From NCBI RefSeq assembly GCF_003675385.1, contig NZ_RCWZ01000001.1:806001-870000 (forward strand): a stretch of 64,000 nucleotides of DNA, in the 5' to 3' direction. The stretch comes from Mucilaginibacter kameinonensis (GTDB lineage: Bacteria; Bacteroidota; Bacteroidia; Sphingobacteriales; Sphingobacteriaceae). The stretch's first letter is position 1; every line of letters starts with the position of its first letter. A program made the translations under genes and the position numbers. Below the pieces are notes generated by a model. The model was not told the origin of the DNA and ran no database searches. It worked only from the letters and a program-made list of their open reading frames with translations. Shown piece by piece: positions 49,545-58,747 of this stretch.

Positions 49545-50186
49545 TTACAATTCAATCAATTTATTTTTTATGCTGTATAAAACCAGCCCTACGCGGCTCT
49601 TGATCTGGAGTTTTTCAAAAAGCTGATCGCGGTAGCTATCAACGGTACGCACGCTGATATTCATAGCCTCGGCTATTTCTTTATAAGTAAGCTCGGTTCC
49701 CGTAAAACGAAGAAACTCAATTTCGCGCGGGTTGAGTTTGATATTCTCTAATTTGCTGTTGAAATTGGTAATCAGGTGACGGGTTACAAATTCCGGGTAG
49801 TAGAGCTCACCCTGCGAAACTTTCAGTAGTGCATCTTCCACCTCATAAGGTTCCGAATCTTTAAGCAGATAGCCTTTTACGCCCATTTTAACCATGAGCA
49901 ACACCTTTTCGGCATCCTCAAACATAGATAAAATGATAATCCGCACACCTGGGTATTTTGACCTGAGTACCTGGGCCGCTTCTACGCCATCCATAACGGG
50001 CATGCTAATATCCAGCAATACGATATCCGGAACAGTGCCGCTCTTGATAGTGTTTACCAGCTCCTGTCCGTTTGCAGCCTCAAATAGTATGTTATATCTT
50101 TTGAAATTGGTTACAAGAGCAGCCATACCACTCCTGAAGAGTTTGTGGTCATCAACTAAGGCTATTTGAATGGGTTCCTTTAGCAT
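49545..50186 (-). CDS. LuxR/NarL-type response regulator
   Basis: 213 residues. Receiver domain with IALVDDHKLFRSGM (acidic pair), phospho-Asp in DIVLLDISMPVMDG and Lys in GYLLKDSEP; C-terminal LuxR helix-turn-helix LNPREIEFLRFTGTELTYKEIAEAMNISVRTVDSYRDQLFEKL. Start ATG 50186 lies 35 bases inside the end of the kinase gene, so translation is coupled. The targets are unknown; the operon also includes the seven-helix membrane protein upstream. Confidence 0.94.
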   Translation of the reverse strand: MLKEPIQIALVDDHKLFRSGMAALVTNFKRYNILFEAANGQELVNTIKSGTVPDIVLLDISMPVMDGVEAAQVLRSKYPGVRIIILSMFEDAEKVLLMVKMGVKGYLLKDSEPYEVEDALLKVSQGELYYPEFVTRHLITNFNSKLENIKLNPREIEFLRFTGTELTYKEIAEAMNISVRTVDSYRDQLFEKLQIKSRVGLVLYSIKNKLIEL

Positions 50187-50982
50187 AAATTTGTTGTACC
50201 AGGGGATTGAACGACAATTTTATCTGACAACCCTTACCAGGCGAACTGGTAATAATTACATCCGCGCCTACTAAAGCTGCCCTGTTTTCAATGTTCCGTA
50301 ACCCCGAACCGCCCTTATTTTCAACCTTTTCGGCATTGAAACCAGCACCATCATCTTCGACGAGCAAATTAAACATTTGTGCAGTATAATACAAACTGAT
50401 TTTAAGGTTAGCCGCCTTAGCGTATTTCAAGGTGTTATTTACCGCTTCCTGAAATATGCGAAATATCACGAGCTCCCGCTGTTCACCCATACTGTATACA
50501 TCCCCTTCTACAGTAAAAACAGCATTGATAATACCACTGCGGGTTAAGCGCTCCGTTTCGGCTTCAAGTACTTTTATGAGCCCCAGCGAGCTGATATGCT
50601 CAAAGCTCATGCTTTTCGAAAGGTTCCTTAAATCATTAATAGTTTGCGAAATCAATTCCCGGTTTTCGTTTACACGGCCTTTCTTTTCTTCGTCCAGACT
50701 ATTGTTAAGCAAACCGAGGTTTAGTTTTACAAATGATAAAACCTGGGTGATATTATCATGGATCTCACGGCTGATATCATTGAGGGTTTGCTCCTGGATC
50801 TCTATCTGGGTTTTTAGCATCTCCTGCTTAAACGAAGCTTTCAGATTTTCGCGCTCCAGCAGGTTCTTGTTCTGCTTTTTTTGATACATAAGCATAAACC
50901 CAATAATGAATACGCCAAGCAACAGCATAAAAGCGGAACCCGCTATTATAACGAGGATAACCTGTTCTTCTTGAAAGAGCAT
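50152..50982 (-). CDS. Sensor histidine kinase, HisKA_3 (NarX/DesK-like) type
   Basis: 276 residues: one N-terminal membrane helix (about 8-32), a coiled coil, then HisKA_3 with the phosphoacceptor DISREIHDNITQVLSFVKLNLG. The ATPase domain has FRIFQEAVNNTLKYAKA (N box), VEDDGAGFN (G1) and GGSGLRNIENRAALVGADVIITSSPGKG (G2). It has almost no periplasmic part, so sensing is probably through the co-encoded seven-helix protein, whose gene overlaps by 37 bases, or inside the cell. The response regulator gene overlaps its 3' end by 35 bases. Confidence 0.94.
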   Translation of the reverse strand: MLFQEEQVILVIIAGSAFMLLLGVFIIGFMLMYQKKQNKNLLERENLKASFKQEMLKTQIEIQEQTLNDISREIHDNITQVLSFVKLNLGLLNNSLDEEKKGRVNENRELISQTINDLRNLSKSMSFEHISSLGLIKVLEAETERLTRSGIINAVFTVEGDVYSMGEQRELVIFRIFQEAVNNTLKYAKAANLKISLYYTAQMFNLLVEDDGAGFNAEKVENKGGSGLRNIENRAALVGADVIITSSPGKGCQIKLSFNPLVQQIYAKGTHSNSLS

Positions 50983-51605
50983 ATAAAGGCTATTGAAAAT
51001 AAAAAATTCAATGCAAAAGTTGTTAGGTTGAGCAGCGTTGCCGTTATCAAATAAAAATGATAATTATTCCGATACGCCATATAACTAAAACATGAGTAAA
51101 AAAACGTTGTGGATAAGTAATAAAAAAATATGCCAGTTAATGCCAGGAAAGGAGGGTGGGTTATCAGCTCAATATACTCGTCGCTATCATTGTTCAAGAG
51201 GCGATAGTAATAATCACAGATCATCCATATCAAAAAAAGATCCTGTATAAGGGTAGCTGCAGTAGCCCTTTTCCAAATCCCCCCTTGTACAAATAAAATA
51301 TCAAGTATTGATAGCAAGATGACTACCCCAGCACCTATATAAACCTTCTTTCGTCTTTCAATGCGCTCATCAAATCCCTGTATAAACCATGTAAAAAAGG
51401 CAAATAGCAGAATGTCTTCAATATTATTACACCACGCGTTTGAATGATAGATATTTAGCCAGCCAAAAATGTTCACAAAATCGTAAACAAGCAAAAAACT
51501 CAATAAGGGCAATAATCGCTTAAAGTTCTTATCAAGTCCTTTATATGTAAAAAGGCAGCATACAAAAGCCACCACATCCATTACATAGTAAAAATTCTCC
51601 AGCAT
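50946..51605 (-). CDS. Seven-helix membrane protein of a two-component operon
   Basis: 219 residues, about seven membrane helices (roughly 5-20, 30-52, 62-78, 88-108, 113-130, 150-172, 185-210). No family is recognised. The start ATG is at 51605 and the end overlaps the kinase gene by 37 bases. The tight coupling and the kinase's lack of a sensor domain suggest that this is the sensory input module of the system. Relatives of this architecture occur beside such kinases in Sphingobacteriaceae (recollection, not checked). Confidence 0.85.
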   Translation of the reverse strand: MLENFYYVMDVVAFVCCLFTYKGLDKNFKRLLPLLSFLLVYDFVNIFGWLNIYHSNAWCNNIEDILLFAFFTWFIQGFDERIERRKKVYIGAGVVILLSILDILFVQGGIWKRATAATLIQDLFLIWMICDYYYRLLNNDSDEYIELITHPPFLALTGIFFYYLSTTFFYSCFSYMAYRNNYHFYLITATLLNLTTFALNFLFSIAFICSFKKNRLSSL

Positions 51606-51658
51606 GAATGCTAAAATAACATATATACTTTAGCATTCATGAAACTGGTTGATTTATT

Positions 51659-52030
51659 CTATCCCTGGCACATAGGCGGGCATTCTCTTCCGCTGCTTAA
51701 AGCTGCAAGCCCGTTTACCGACAGGTTTGCAACCTGATCACTCTGTATGGCATCAATATGTTCATCTTTACCCTCGCCTGCAACAGTACCAACAATAGCT
51801 ACCGACGTTTGATGCGGCGCATTGCTATGATCGGCATCATGAACTCCGAAATGCAACCTTACACCAGTGGCTTCAGGTGGCAAATTATTAACAAACTCCT
51901 TCAGCTTATCGATCGAGATCCATGTCGATTCGGTATCGTTAACTTCGTGATGTTTATCAATAACTGCTTTTCGGGTTTCCTTATACCGGGCTACCATTTC
52001 CCTGGCTGTTTTTAAGTCAATAGGGTCCAT
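51659..52030 (-). CDS. Small soluble protein of unknown function with Cys-rich tail
   Basis: 123 residues, no signal peptide, no membrane helix. Opens with a charged helix (LKTAREMVARYKETRKAVID). The middle has VRLHFGVHDADHSNAPHQTSVAIVGTVAG and the end is SSGRECPPMCQG with two Cys. The His/Asp-rich stretch might hold a metal, but that is speculation. It starts 54 bp upstream of the seven-helix gene on the same strand and could be the first gene of that operon. Confidence 0.75.
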   Translation of the reverse strand: MDPIDLKTAREMVARYKETRKAVIDKHHEVNDTESTWISIDKLKEFVNNLPPEATGVRLHFGVHDADHSNAPHQTSVAIVGTVAGEGKDEHIDAIQSDQVANLSVNGLAALSSGRECPPMCQG

Positions 52031-52131
52031 AAATTTCGGGGTTTAATTTTGCCCCCAATCTATATAATTATTACAAAACAACCTATCCGTTATTTAACGG
52101 TTTTATACCCCGTTAAAACACGGTAATTAAA

Positions 52132-52258
52132 GGATAGAAGGGAGAAGGTGAAAGGATAAAGGCGAAAAGATGAAGGCGAAAAGTAAAAACAATAAAGCTA
52201 AGCCTAAATCCAGATCAGAAAACATCAACGAAATCAGCGCAATCTAAAAAATCAGCGG
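52132..52258. repeat. Purine-rich tandem repeat and AATCAGCG repeat
   Basis: From 52132 the + strand is almost only A and G with repeating AAGGCGAAAAG / AAGGTGAAAGG units (to about 52190). It is followed by an ATCAACGAAATCAGCGCAAT stretch with a second ATCAGCGG at 52250. Both kinds of simple repeat are scattered through Sphingobacteriaceae genomes (recollection). They fill the 228-bp gap between the LUD gene and the unknown gene at 51659, together with a small CCGTTA/TAACGG dyad at 52087-52100. Confidence 0.5.
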
Positions 52259-52897
52259 TCAACCTTCCAGCATAAAAACAAACAGTTCCTTAGGGCCATG
52301 GGCTCCTAAAACCAGTGTTTTTTCGATATCAGCGGTGCGGCTCGGACCGGTTACCGTACTGATCATGGATGGCAGCTGGTTTTCATATTTAGCTTTGATG
52401 AGTTTAAAACCATCTTTCAGGTCCATAACCATTTGCGAGGTATAGGCCAATACAATATGTACCGATGGATAGATACTCAACCTGCGGCCGGCCATGTTTC
52501 CGTTCGAAAGCAGGATACTGCCATTACGGGCAATTAACGCTTCGCAAAGGGTAAATCCCACTTCGGCCTGTTCAAAGTCTTTATCGGTTTCGTAGTGAGG
52601 GTATTCAAACTGGTTCAGGATCTCCTGCAATTTGGGTTCCCAGCAGTAAATTTTATGCCATTTGCGTTCTTCGGCAAGGGTGAGCAGGTTTTCAATAAAC
52701 TGCAGCTCATCTTCGCAAAAAACAAACTGACCTGCCACATTGGTGAACTGCTCGGCAAAGATTACCTCGGGCATTTCTTCGGAAGGAGGGTAAAGGGGAA
52801 GATCTTCCAGTTGAGGGTACGGGTTATCCCTTTTTTCCAAAAGCGCTTTCCTGATTTTTTTAAGCAGTTTTTCTTTTGATGTGGTGATATCCCTCAT
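52259..52897 (-). CDS. LUD-domain (LutC-like) protein
   Basis: 212 residues. A helical N-terminus (KEKLLKKIRKALLEK) leads into the LUD fold: GFTLCEALIARNGSILLSN, HIVLAYTSQMVMDLKDGFKLI and the typical end MISTVTGPSRTADIEKTLVLGAHGPKELFVFML, with the SRTADIE motif. LutC helps an Fe-S lactate dehydrogenase complex, but here no lutA or lutB is nearby; instead it follows ftsH, an arrangement usual in this family, so the true role may differ. Its start lies 14 bp past the ftsH terminator. Confidence 0.9.
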   Translation of the reverse strand: MRDITTSKEKLLKKIRKALLEKRDNPYPQLEDLPLYPPSEEMPEVIFAEQFTNVAGQFVFCEDELQFIENLLTLAEERKWHKIYCWEPKLQEILNQFEYPHYETDKDFEQAEVGFTLCEALIARNGSILLSNGNMAGRRLSIYPSVHIVLAYTSQMVMDLKDGFKLIKAKYENQLPSMISTVTGPSRTADIEKTLVLGAHGPKELFVFMLEG

Positions 52898-52910
52898 GGC
52901 TACAAAAAAG

Positions 52911-52939
52911 CAAAGCCACCAGCTTGGCCGGTGGCTTTG
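52911..52939 (-). terminator. Terminator between ftsH and the LUD gene
   Basis: CAAAGCCACC (52911-52920) pairs with GGTGGCTTTG (52930-52939) around a 9-base loop. Read on the minus strand it is followed by CTTTTTTG. It sits 16 bp past the ftsH stop and 14 bp before the LUD start, so LUD expression depends on read-through or a promoter inside ftsH. Confidence 0.88.
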
Positions 52940-52954
52940 TATTATTATTTAAAA

Positions 52955-55066
52955 TTAAAGTTTTGGATCTTCGCTGTCTACTCTTGACAGTTCAGGATTA
53001 GTCAGTGTATCAGGAATAGCGTTGTTATCCACATCCGGGTTTAACGCGGCCTCGCCGTTTACAAACTTATCATAGGTAGTACGCTCGTCAAACGGACGTT
53101 TACCTAATATCTCTTCCAGATCACTTTGGAATAATACTTCTTTTTCCAACAGCTTTTGAGCTATCTTTTCAAGGCCATCGCGTTTAGCATTCAACAGGTC
53201 TTTAGTTTTTTGATAAACCACATCAACCAGTTTACGCACTTCAGCGTCAATCATTTCGGCAGTAGTATCAGAGTAAGGTTTGTTAAACTGGTACTCGCCC
53301 TGTGGATCGTAGAATGATACGTTACCAACACTATCGTTCATACCATAAATTTTGGTCATGGCATAAGCAAGTTTGGTGATACGCTCTAAATCGCTCAGGG
53401 CACCGGTTGAAATTTTACCGAAAACGATATCCTCAGCAACACGGCCACCCATTGATACACTCATTTCATCAAGCAACTGCTCGGTAGTGTATAAAAACTG
53501 CTCTTTTGGCAGATATTGGGCATAACCCAAAGCGGCAACACCACGAGGTACGATAGATACCTTAACCAATGGATCGGCATGTTCCAGGAACCAGCCTGCA
53601 ATAGCATGACCAGCTTCGTGGTAAGCAACAATGCGTTTCTCTTCAGGAGAGATGATTTTGTTTTTCTTTTCTAAACCGCCGATAACACGGTCAATAGCAT
53701 CCTGGAAATCGGTCATATCAACCGACTCTTTATTTTTACGGGCAGCAATCAGCGCGGCCTCATTACAAACGTTAGCAATTTCGGCACCTGCAAAACCCGG
53801 GGTTTGAGCCGATAATTTTTTGGCGTCAACACCGTCAGATAATTTGATAGGTTTCAGGTGAACTTTAAAGATCTGCTCACGACCGATCAAATCCGGTTTA
53901 TCGATAGATACCTGCCTGTCGAAACGTCCCGGACGCAGTAACGCTGAGTCCAATACATCCGGACGGTTGGTAGCAGCCAGGATGATGATACCAGAATCGG
54001 TACCGAAACCATCCATCTCAACCAATAACTGGTTCAGGGTGTTTTCGCGCTCATCGTTACCACCAACTATATTGTTTTTACCACGGGCACGACCAATAGC
54101 GTCAATCTCATCGATGAAGATGATACAAGGCGCTTTATCTTTTGCCTGGCGGAACAGATCACGTACACGTGACGCACCCACACCAACAAACATCTCCACA
54201 AAGTCAGATCCTGAAAGTGAGAAGAATGGCACCTGCGCTTCGCCGGCAACAGCTTTAGCAAGCAAGGTTTTACCTGTACCAGGAGAACCTACAAGCAGTG
54301 CGCCTTTCGGAATTTTACCACCCAGGTTGGTGTATTTTTTAGGATTTTTAAGGAAATCCACAATCTCCATTACCTCCTGCTTGGCTTCTTCCAAACCGGC
54401 AACGTCATTAAACGTAACGGTTACCTGGGCTTCTTTATCAAACAGGGTAGCTTTTGATTTACCAATGTTGAAGATCTGGCCACCCGGACCACCGCCCGAA
54501 CCACCGCTCATTCTGCGCATGATAAAGATCCATACACCGGCAAATAAGATCACCATAATAACACCTTGTACCAACCAGTTTGATAACAGGCTTTCGTGGC
54601 CCTGCTCAAATTGCAACGATACTTTCTGATCATCTGGTACATCTTTCTGAGCATCAGCAATTGATTTTTTCAGACTCTCGTAAGAGGCATCTGTAAAAGT
54701 AAACTGCGGACCGCTGCTGGTGCTTGTATTGAAAAAGTTTTTGTCTTTAGATACGTTATTGGCAAAATACGGCTTTGATAAGCTTTGTTGTTTGATATAA
54801 ACATCGGCCATTACCAAATCACCACTTTTATAAGCTACAATTTTCTGAACATCATTGGTACGAAGCATGTTAGCTTCAAACTCCTGGAAAGTAACCGGTT
54901 TGCCCGATCCGCCGTTTAACAAGGCCGGGATCAATAAAAAAGCCAGGATAACAATACCATATAACCACATGATATTGAACTTTGGCGGTTTTGGAGAGGG
55001 CTTCTTGTTCACAATTTTTCGGATAGGTCTTGGATTTTCTGATTTAGAATCTTTAATATCTTTCAT
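52955..55066 (-). CDS. ftsH: ATP-dependent zinc metalloprotease FtsH
   Basis: 703 residues. Cytoplasmic start, membrane helix ([19 protein letters not shown], about 30-50), periplasmic part, second helix ([17 protein letters not shown]), then AAA+ with [18 protein letters not shown] (Walker A), [12 protein letters not shown] (Walker B) and [24 protein letters not shown]. The protease domain has HEAGHAIAG. Quality control of membrane proteins. I chose ATG 55066 ([12 protein letters not shown]); a TTG six codons upstream is also open. Downstream of rsfS by 90 bp on the same strand. Confidence 0.97.
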   Translation of the reverse strand: MKDIKDSKSENPRPIRKIVNKKPSPKPPKFNIMWLYGIVILAFLLIPALLNGGSGKPVTFQEFEANMLRTNDVQKIVAYKSGDLVMADVYIKQQSLSKPYFANNVSKDKNFFNTSTSSGPQFTFTDASYESLKKSIADAQKDVPDDQKVSLQFEQGHESLLSNWLVQGVIMVILFAGVWIFIMRRMSGGSGGGPGGQIFNIGKSKATLFDKEAQVTVTFNDVAGLEEAKQEVMEIVDFLKNPKKYTNLGGKIPKGALLVGSPGTGKTLLAKAVAGEAQVPFFSLSGSDFVEMFVGVGASRVRDLFRQAKDKAPCIIFIDEIDAIGRARGKNNIVGGNDERENTLNQLLVEMDGFGTDSGIIILAATNRPDVLDSALLRPGRFDRQVSIDKPDLIGREQIFKVHLKPIKLSDGVDAKKLSAQTPGFAGAEIANVCNEAALIAARKNKESVDMTDFQDAIDRVIGGLEKKNKIISPEEKRIVAYHEAGHAIAGWFLEHADPLVKVSIVPRGVAALGYAQYLPKEQFLYTTEQLLDEMSVSMGGRVAEDIVFGKISTGALSDLERITKLAYAMTKIYGMNDSVGNVSFYDPQGEYQFNKPYSDTTAEMIDAEVRKLVDVVYQKTKDLLNAKRDGLEKIAQKLLEKEVLFQSDLEEILGKRPFDERTTYDKFVNGEAALNPDVDNNAIPDTLTNPELSRVDSEDPKL

Positions 55067-55156
55067 TTCTTTTAACGAGCTCAAACTTACAATCTATAAT
55101 TTAAATTTTACGCGGTAACAGTAAGACTATGCGTTGAGCCTTTTTGTGACGGATGT

Positions 55157-55531
55157 TTATGCACTTTTATAATATTTAATATCTGCATCGCCCCACAAAT
55201 CTTCCACTCCATAAAACTCACGTTTATCGGTCCTGAACACATGGATCACAACATCCACATAATCAAGCAGTATCCACTCGCCATGCTCAATTCCCTCTTT
55301 GCGCCAGGGTTCGGCTTGGGTGGCTTTGAAAATTTCATCCTCAATGCTATTTGCAATAGCTTTTACCTGTGTCGACGAATCAGCATGACAGATTACAAAA
55401 TAATCTGCTACTGAACTGAAAATATTACGAAGGTCTAACCTAATAATATCATTGCCTTTTTTTTCCTGGATACCATGTATTGCCAGTTCTGAAATATAGG
55501 CAGATTCACTTAACACTTTGTTTTTTACCAT
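55157..55531 (-). CDS. rsfS: Ribosomal silencing factor RsfS (Iojap/YbeB)
   Basis: 124 residues. The RsfS pattern is clear: IRLDLRNIFSSVADYFVICHADSSTQVKAIANSIEDEI, GIEHGEWILLDYVDVVIHVF and YGVEDLWGDADI at the end. Binds L14 and blocks subunit joining during starvation. ATG 55531 chosen. Divergent from birA with only 47 bp between the two starts, a compact shared promoter region. Confidence 0.95.
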   Translation of the reverse strand: MVKNKVLSESAYISELAIHGIQEKKGNDIIRLDLRNIFSSVADYFVICHADSSTQVKAIANSIEDEIFKATQAEPWRKEGIEHGEWILLDYVDVVIHVFRTDKREFYGVEDLWGDADIKYYKSA

Positions 55532-55578
55532 CAAAAAGAATTAGTTTTGAACGTTTTTGAGTATAAAATTATTACACT

Positions 55579-56352
55579 TTGCAAAATAACATATTTTCAG
55601 GATTATTTGTTGGTCAAAATTTAGTAACAATTAAACAAGTTGACTCAACAAATAGTTTTCTTAAAAATCTACTGTCAAATTCCACGCCAGTACCTGAAGG
55701 TACGGTCATTATGGCAGAAGAGCAATATGCCGGCCGTGGCCAGCAACAAAACACCTGGCATAGCGAACCCGGAAAAAATCTCACTTTCAGTCTGTTATTA
55801 AAACCTCATTTTTTAGCCATCGCCGATCAGTTTGACCTGAACCGAGCAGCAAGCCTGGGCGTATATGACGCATTGCAACCCATCCTGGGCGAGCAGCTAA
55901 AGATCAAATGGCCCAATGACATCTATTACGGCGACCGGAAACTTGGCGGTATGCTCATTGAAAATACCATACAGGGCGGGCAGCTAAAAGACTCGGTTAT
56001 TGGCATCGGCTTAAACATAAACCAGGAAAATTTCCCTTCCGGGGCATCAAATGCCACTTCTGTCAAACAAATCTTACAAAAGGATTATGAATTAACCCTG
56101 TTATTATCGGAAATTTGCAACTGCCTTGAAGTATACTATCTGAAACTCAAGGCTGGCGAAGTTGATTTTGTAAGGAATACTTACTTAAGCCGACTATACT
56201 GGTTAAACGAGGTTAAAAGCTTTGAGTCAAACAACAGAGTTTTTAATGGCACTGTAAAAAATGTACTGCCAAATGGCTTGCTGGTTATTGAAGATACTAA
56301 GGGGCAGCAATTGGAGTTTAACCTCAAAGAATTGAAATTTTTAAACAAATAA
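55579..56352 (+). CDS. birA: Biotin--[acetyl-CoA-carboxylase] ligase
   Basis: 257 residues, the short type without a DNA-binding domain. DSTNSFLKNLL, EEQYAGRGQQQNTWHSEPGKNLTFSLLLKP (GRGR-like biotin loop) and IKWPNDIYYGDRKLGGMLIEN (KWPND and KLGG) identify BirA. No ATG fits; the frame opens with TTG at 55579 (LQNNIFSGLFVGQNL in literal reading), which matches the usual N-terminus MQNN-FSGLFVG by recollection. It attaches biotin to carboxylases and cannot itself repress biotin genes. Confidence 0.93.
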   Translation: MQNNIFSGLFVGQNLVTIKQVDSTNSFLKNLLSNSTPVPEGTVIMAEEQYAGRGQQQNTWHSEPGKNLTFSLLLKPHFLAIADQFDLNRAASLGVYDALQPILGEQLKIKWPNDIYYGDRKLGGMLIENTIQGGQLKDSVIGIGLNINQENFPSGASNATSVKQILQKDYELTLLLSEICNCLEVYYLKLKAGEVDFVRNTYLSRLYWLNEVKSFESNNRVFNGTVKNVLPNGLLVIEDTKGQQLEFNLKELKFLNK

Positions 56353-56368
56353 ATAACTTAAAACACAA

Positions 56369-56821
56369 ATGAAGAAACTATTGGTATTGGTAACCGCGCT
56401 TATCATCAGCGTTGGCGCTTACGCCCAGATCGAATCGCCGGTAAGGTGGTCATACGCGGCAAAAAAAATGAATGATAATGAAGCTATTGTATACTTAAGA
56501 GCAACTATACAAAACGGCTGGCACATTTATTCACAAACCGTAAAAGACGGCGGCCCAATAAAAACTTCATTTGAGTTTACCCCATCAAAATTATATGCTC
56601 CTGTTGGTAAAACTTCTGAGCCAACTCCTGTCACCAAATACGAAAAGTCATTCAGCATGAATGTGAGCTATTTTGAAAAGGAAGTTGTTTTTAGCCAAAA
56701 AATCAGTTTAAAATCGCCCAAAGCAACAGCGGTTACAGGTAAATTAACCTTTATGACCTGTAACGATATGAAATGCCTGCCACCAGAAGATGTTGAGTTT
56801 AATATTCCTTTAGGTAAATAA
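56369..56821 (+). CDS. Exported DsbD-alpha-like domain protein
   Basis: 150 residues with signal peptide (KKLLVLVTALIISVGAYAQ). The mature protein is one immunoglobulin-like domain: VRWSYAAKKMNDNEAIVYLRATIQNGWHIYSQTV, and the C-terminal KLTFMTCNDMKCLPPEDVEFNIPL carries a Cys pair (CNDMKC) at the place of the redox Cys of the DsbD N-terminal domain (PF11412). It is the separate alpha domain of the split DsbD encoded here with the next gene, 23 bp downstream. Confidence 0.9.
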   Translation: MKKLLVLVTALIISVGAYAQIESPVRWSYAAKKMNDNEAIVYLRATIQNGWHIYSQTVKDGGPIKTSFEFTPSKLYAPVGKTSEPTPVTKYEKSFSMNVSYFEKEVVFSQKISLKSPKATAVTGKLTFMTCNDMKCLPPEDVEFNIPLGK

Positions 56822-56844
56822 TTCAGCACACCTTAACAGTAGTC

Positions 56845-58602
56845 ATGAAATTATTAAATAGAGGCGCTTCCCTACGCGCCGGGCTTATCACATTAATTAC
56901 CCTGATCATCCTTAATATAGCGGGAGCTAACCCGGTTTATGCTGTGCAGGCAAAATCTGCCGATACTACCGCAGCAGCTGCCGGTATTACGTTTACAGAT
57001 ATCCCAACCGCTGCCGACAGCTTGGCTATCAGGAAAAAGCATGCCGACTCTGTAAAAAAAGCGGAAGCGGCAAAGCCAGCAAAAGCAACCACCGCCGCTT
57101 CAAAAACAGCAGAAAAGCCAAAATCACTCTGGCAGATCTTTATTGAAGGCCTATTAGGTGGCTTCACAGCGGTAATTTTGCCTTGTATCTATCCCTTACT
57201 GCCTTTAACTGTAAGCTTTTTCACCAAAAAAAGTGGCAGCAGAAGCAAGGCTGTTATGCAATCACTTATTTACGGGGTATCAATCATCGTAATTTATGTT
57301 ACGTTAGGCTTACTGATCTCTATAATTTTCGGATCGGACGCGCTTAACGAGCTGGCCACTAACGGCATATTTAATATTTTCTTCTTCCTGCTGCTCATCG
57401 TATTCGGCATTTCCTTTTTGGGCGCGTTTGAAATTACCCTGCCAAGTTCGCTGGCCAATAAACTGGATGCAAATTCGGATAAAGGTGGCCTTGCAGGTAT
57501 ATTTTTTATGGCATCAACACTGGTTGTTGTTTCGTTTTCGTGTACAGGCCCTATTATAGGTACATTACTGGTTGACGCCGCTTCAAAAGGCGACAGGCTT
57601 GGCCCGGCAATGGGGATGTTTGGCTTCTCGTTAGCGTTAGCTTTACCGTTTACCATATTCGCTTTATTCCCTTCGGCACTTAAAACCCTGCCAAAATCAG
57701 GCGGATGGCTTAACAGCGTAAAGGTTGTATTGGGCTTCCTTGAGTTGGCATTTGCATTGAAATTTTTATCAAATGTGGATCTGGCTTACCACTGGAACTG
57801 GTTTGACCGCGAAATATTTTTATCGCTATGGATAGCCATCGGCTTGCTGATTGGGCTTTATCTTATTGGTAAGATCAAGTTTTCGCACGATAGCGATGTT
57901 AAATACCTAAGCATCCCGCGCACTTTCCTGGCTATAATTACTTTCGCGTTTGTTATTTACATGATTCCAGGCTTGTGGGGAGCGCCTTTAAAATCAATAA
58001 GCGCGTTTTTACCTCCCGAAGCTACCCAGGATTTTAACCTGTCGGCTATTCCTGATGGTTCTGGCTCATCGGCAGCAGCTCCCTCAGCGGTTATACCAGC
58101 AAGTATTGGCGAACGTAAGTATGCTGCAAACTACACCCGCATTAAAACCAAAGGTTTAGATGCATGGTATGATTATGACCAGGCCTTACAGGTTTCAAAA
58201 GCATTGCACAAACCAATCCTTATTGATTTCACCGGCTTTAATTGTGTTAACTGCCGCCAGATGGAGGCCAATGTATGGTCTGATCCGCAGGTGTTTAGTC
58301 GTTTAAAAAATGATTTTGTATTGCTGCAGCTTGTGGTTGACGATAAAGTTGAGTTACCTGCTTCTGAACAGTTTGTATCAGATTACAGCGGTAAAAAGAT
58401 CACTACACTTGGTGGCAAATGGAGCAACCTTGAGGCCCAGCGTTTCAATGCAAACTCGCAACCGCTATACGTAATGCTTGACAGCGACGGCAATTTAGTA
58501 AAGGATGCTTCTGGTGCCGAAATAGCGCCATCACCCGCAAATTATAACATTGCCAGCTATCTTAAATTTTTAGACAGTGGCATAGCGGCTTACAAAAAAT
58601 AG
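56845..58602 (+). CDS. DsbD-like transmembrane thiol-disulfide reductase with thioredoxin domain
   Basis: 585 residues: N-terminal signal/first helix, an Ala/Lys-rich periplasmic linker (about 30-95), then eight or nine membrane helices (DsbD beta-type) with VILPCIYPLLPLTVSFF (Cys in a PCxxP motif) and VVSFSCTGPIIGTLL (second Cys). The C-terminal thioredoxin domain has DFTGFNCVNCRQMEANVW (CVNC) and QPLYVMLDSDGNL. Brings electrons from cytoplasmic thioredoxin to the periplasm. The alpha domain is encoded separately just upstream. Confidence 0.94.
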   Translation: MKLLNRGASLRAGLITLITLIILNIAGANPVYAVQAKSADTTAAAAGITFTDIPTAADSLAIRKKHADSVKKAEAAKPAKATTAASKTAEKPKSLWQIFIEGLLGGFTAVILPCIYPLLPLTVSFFTKKSGSRSKAVMQSLIYGVSIIVIYVTLGLLISIIFGSDALNELATNGIFNIFFFLLLIVFGISFLGAFEITLPSSLANKLDANSDKGGLAGIFFMASTLVVVSFSCTGPIIGTLLVDAASKGDRLGPAMGMFGFSLALALPFTIFALFPSALKTLPKSGGWLNSVKVVLGFLELAFALKFLSNVDLAYHWNWFDREIFLSLWIAIGLLIGLYLIGKIKFSHDSDVKYLSIPRTFLAIITFAFVIYMIPGLWGAPLKSISAFLPPEATQDFNLSAIPDGSGSSAAAPSAVIPASIGERKYAANYTRIKTKGLDAWYDYDQALQVSKALHKPILIDFTGFNCVNCRQMEANVWSDPQVFSRLKNDFVLLQLVVDDKVELPASEQFVSDYSGKKITTLGGKWSNLEAQRFNANSQPLYVMLDSDGNLVKDASGAEIAPSPANYNIASYLKFLDSGIAAYKK

Positions 58603-58747
58603 GGATCGAGTTAAAAAAATAAATGTAAATTCGCGCAAAATTCAAATTCTGCGTTTTATTGGTTAGGCGCGGGGTTTAAATAAAAACAATATTTACAACC
58701 CTAATTAGTTATGAATAGGTTAGCCTGTTTATAACCAACACAAAAAA

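Noticed and set aside
55579-56352. BirA as a transcriptional repressor of biotin genes
   Set aside because: The protein begins straight with the ligase domain and has no N-terminal helix-turn-helix.
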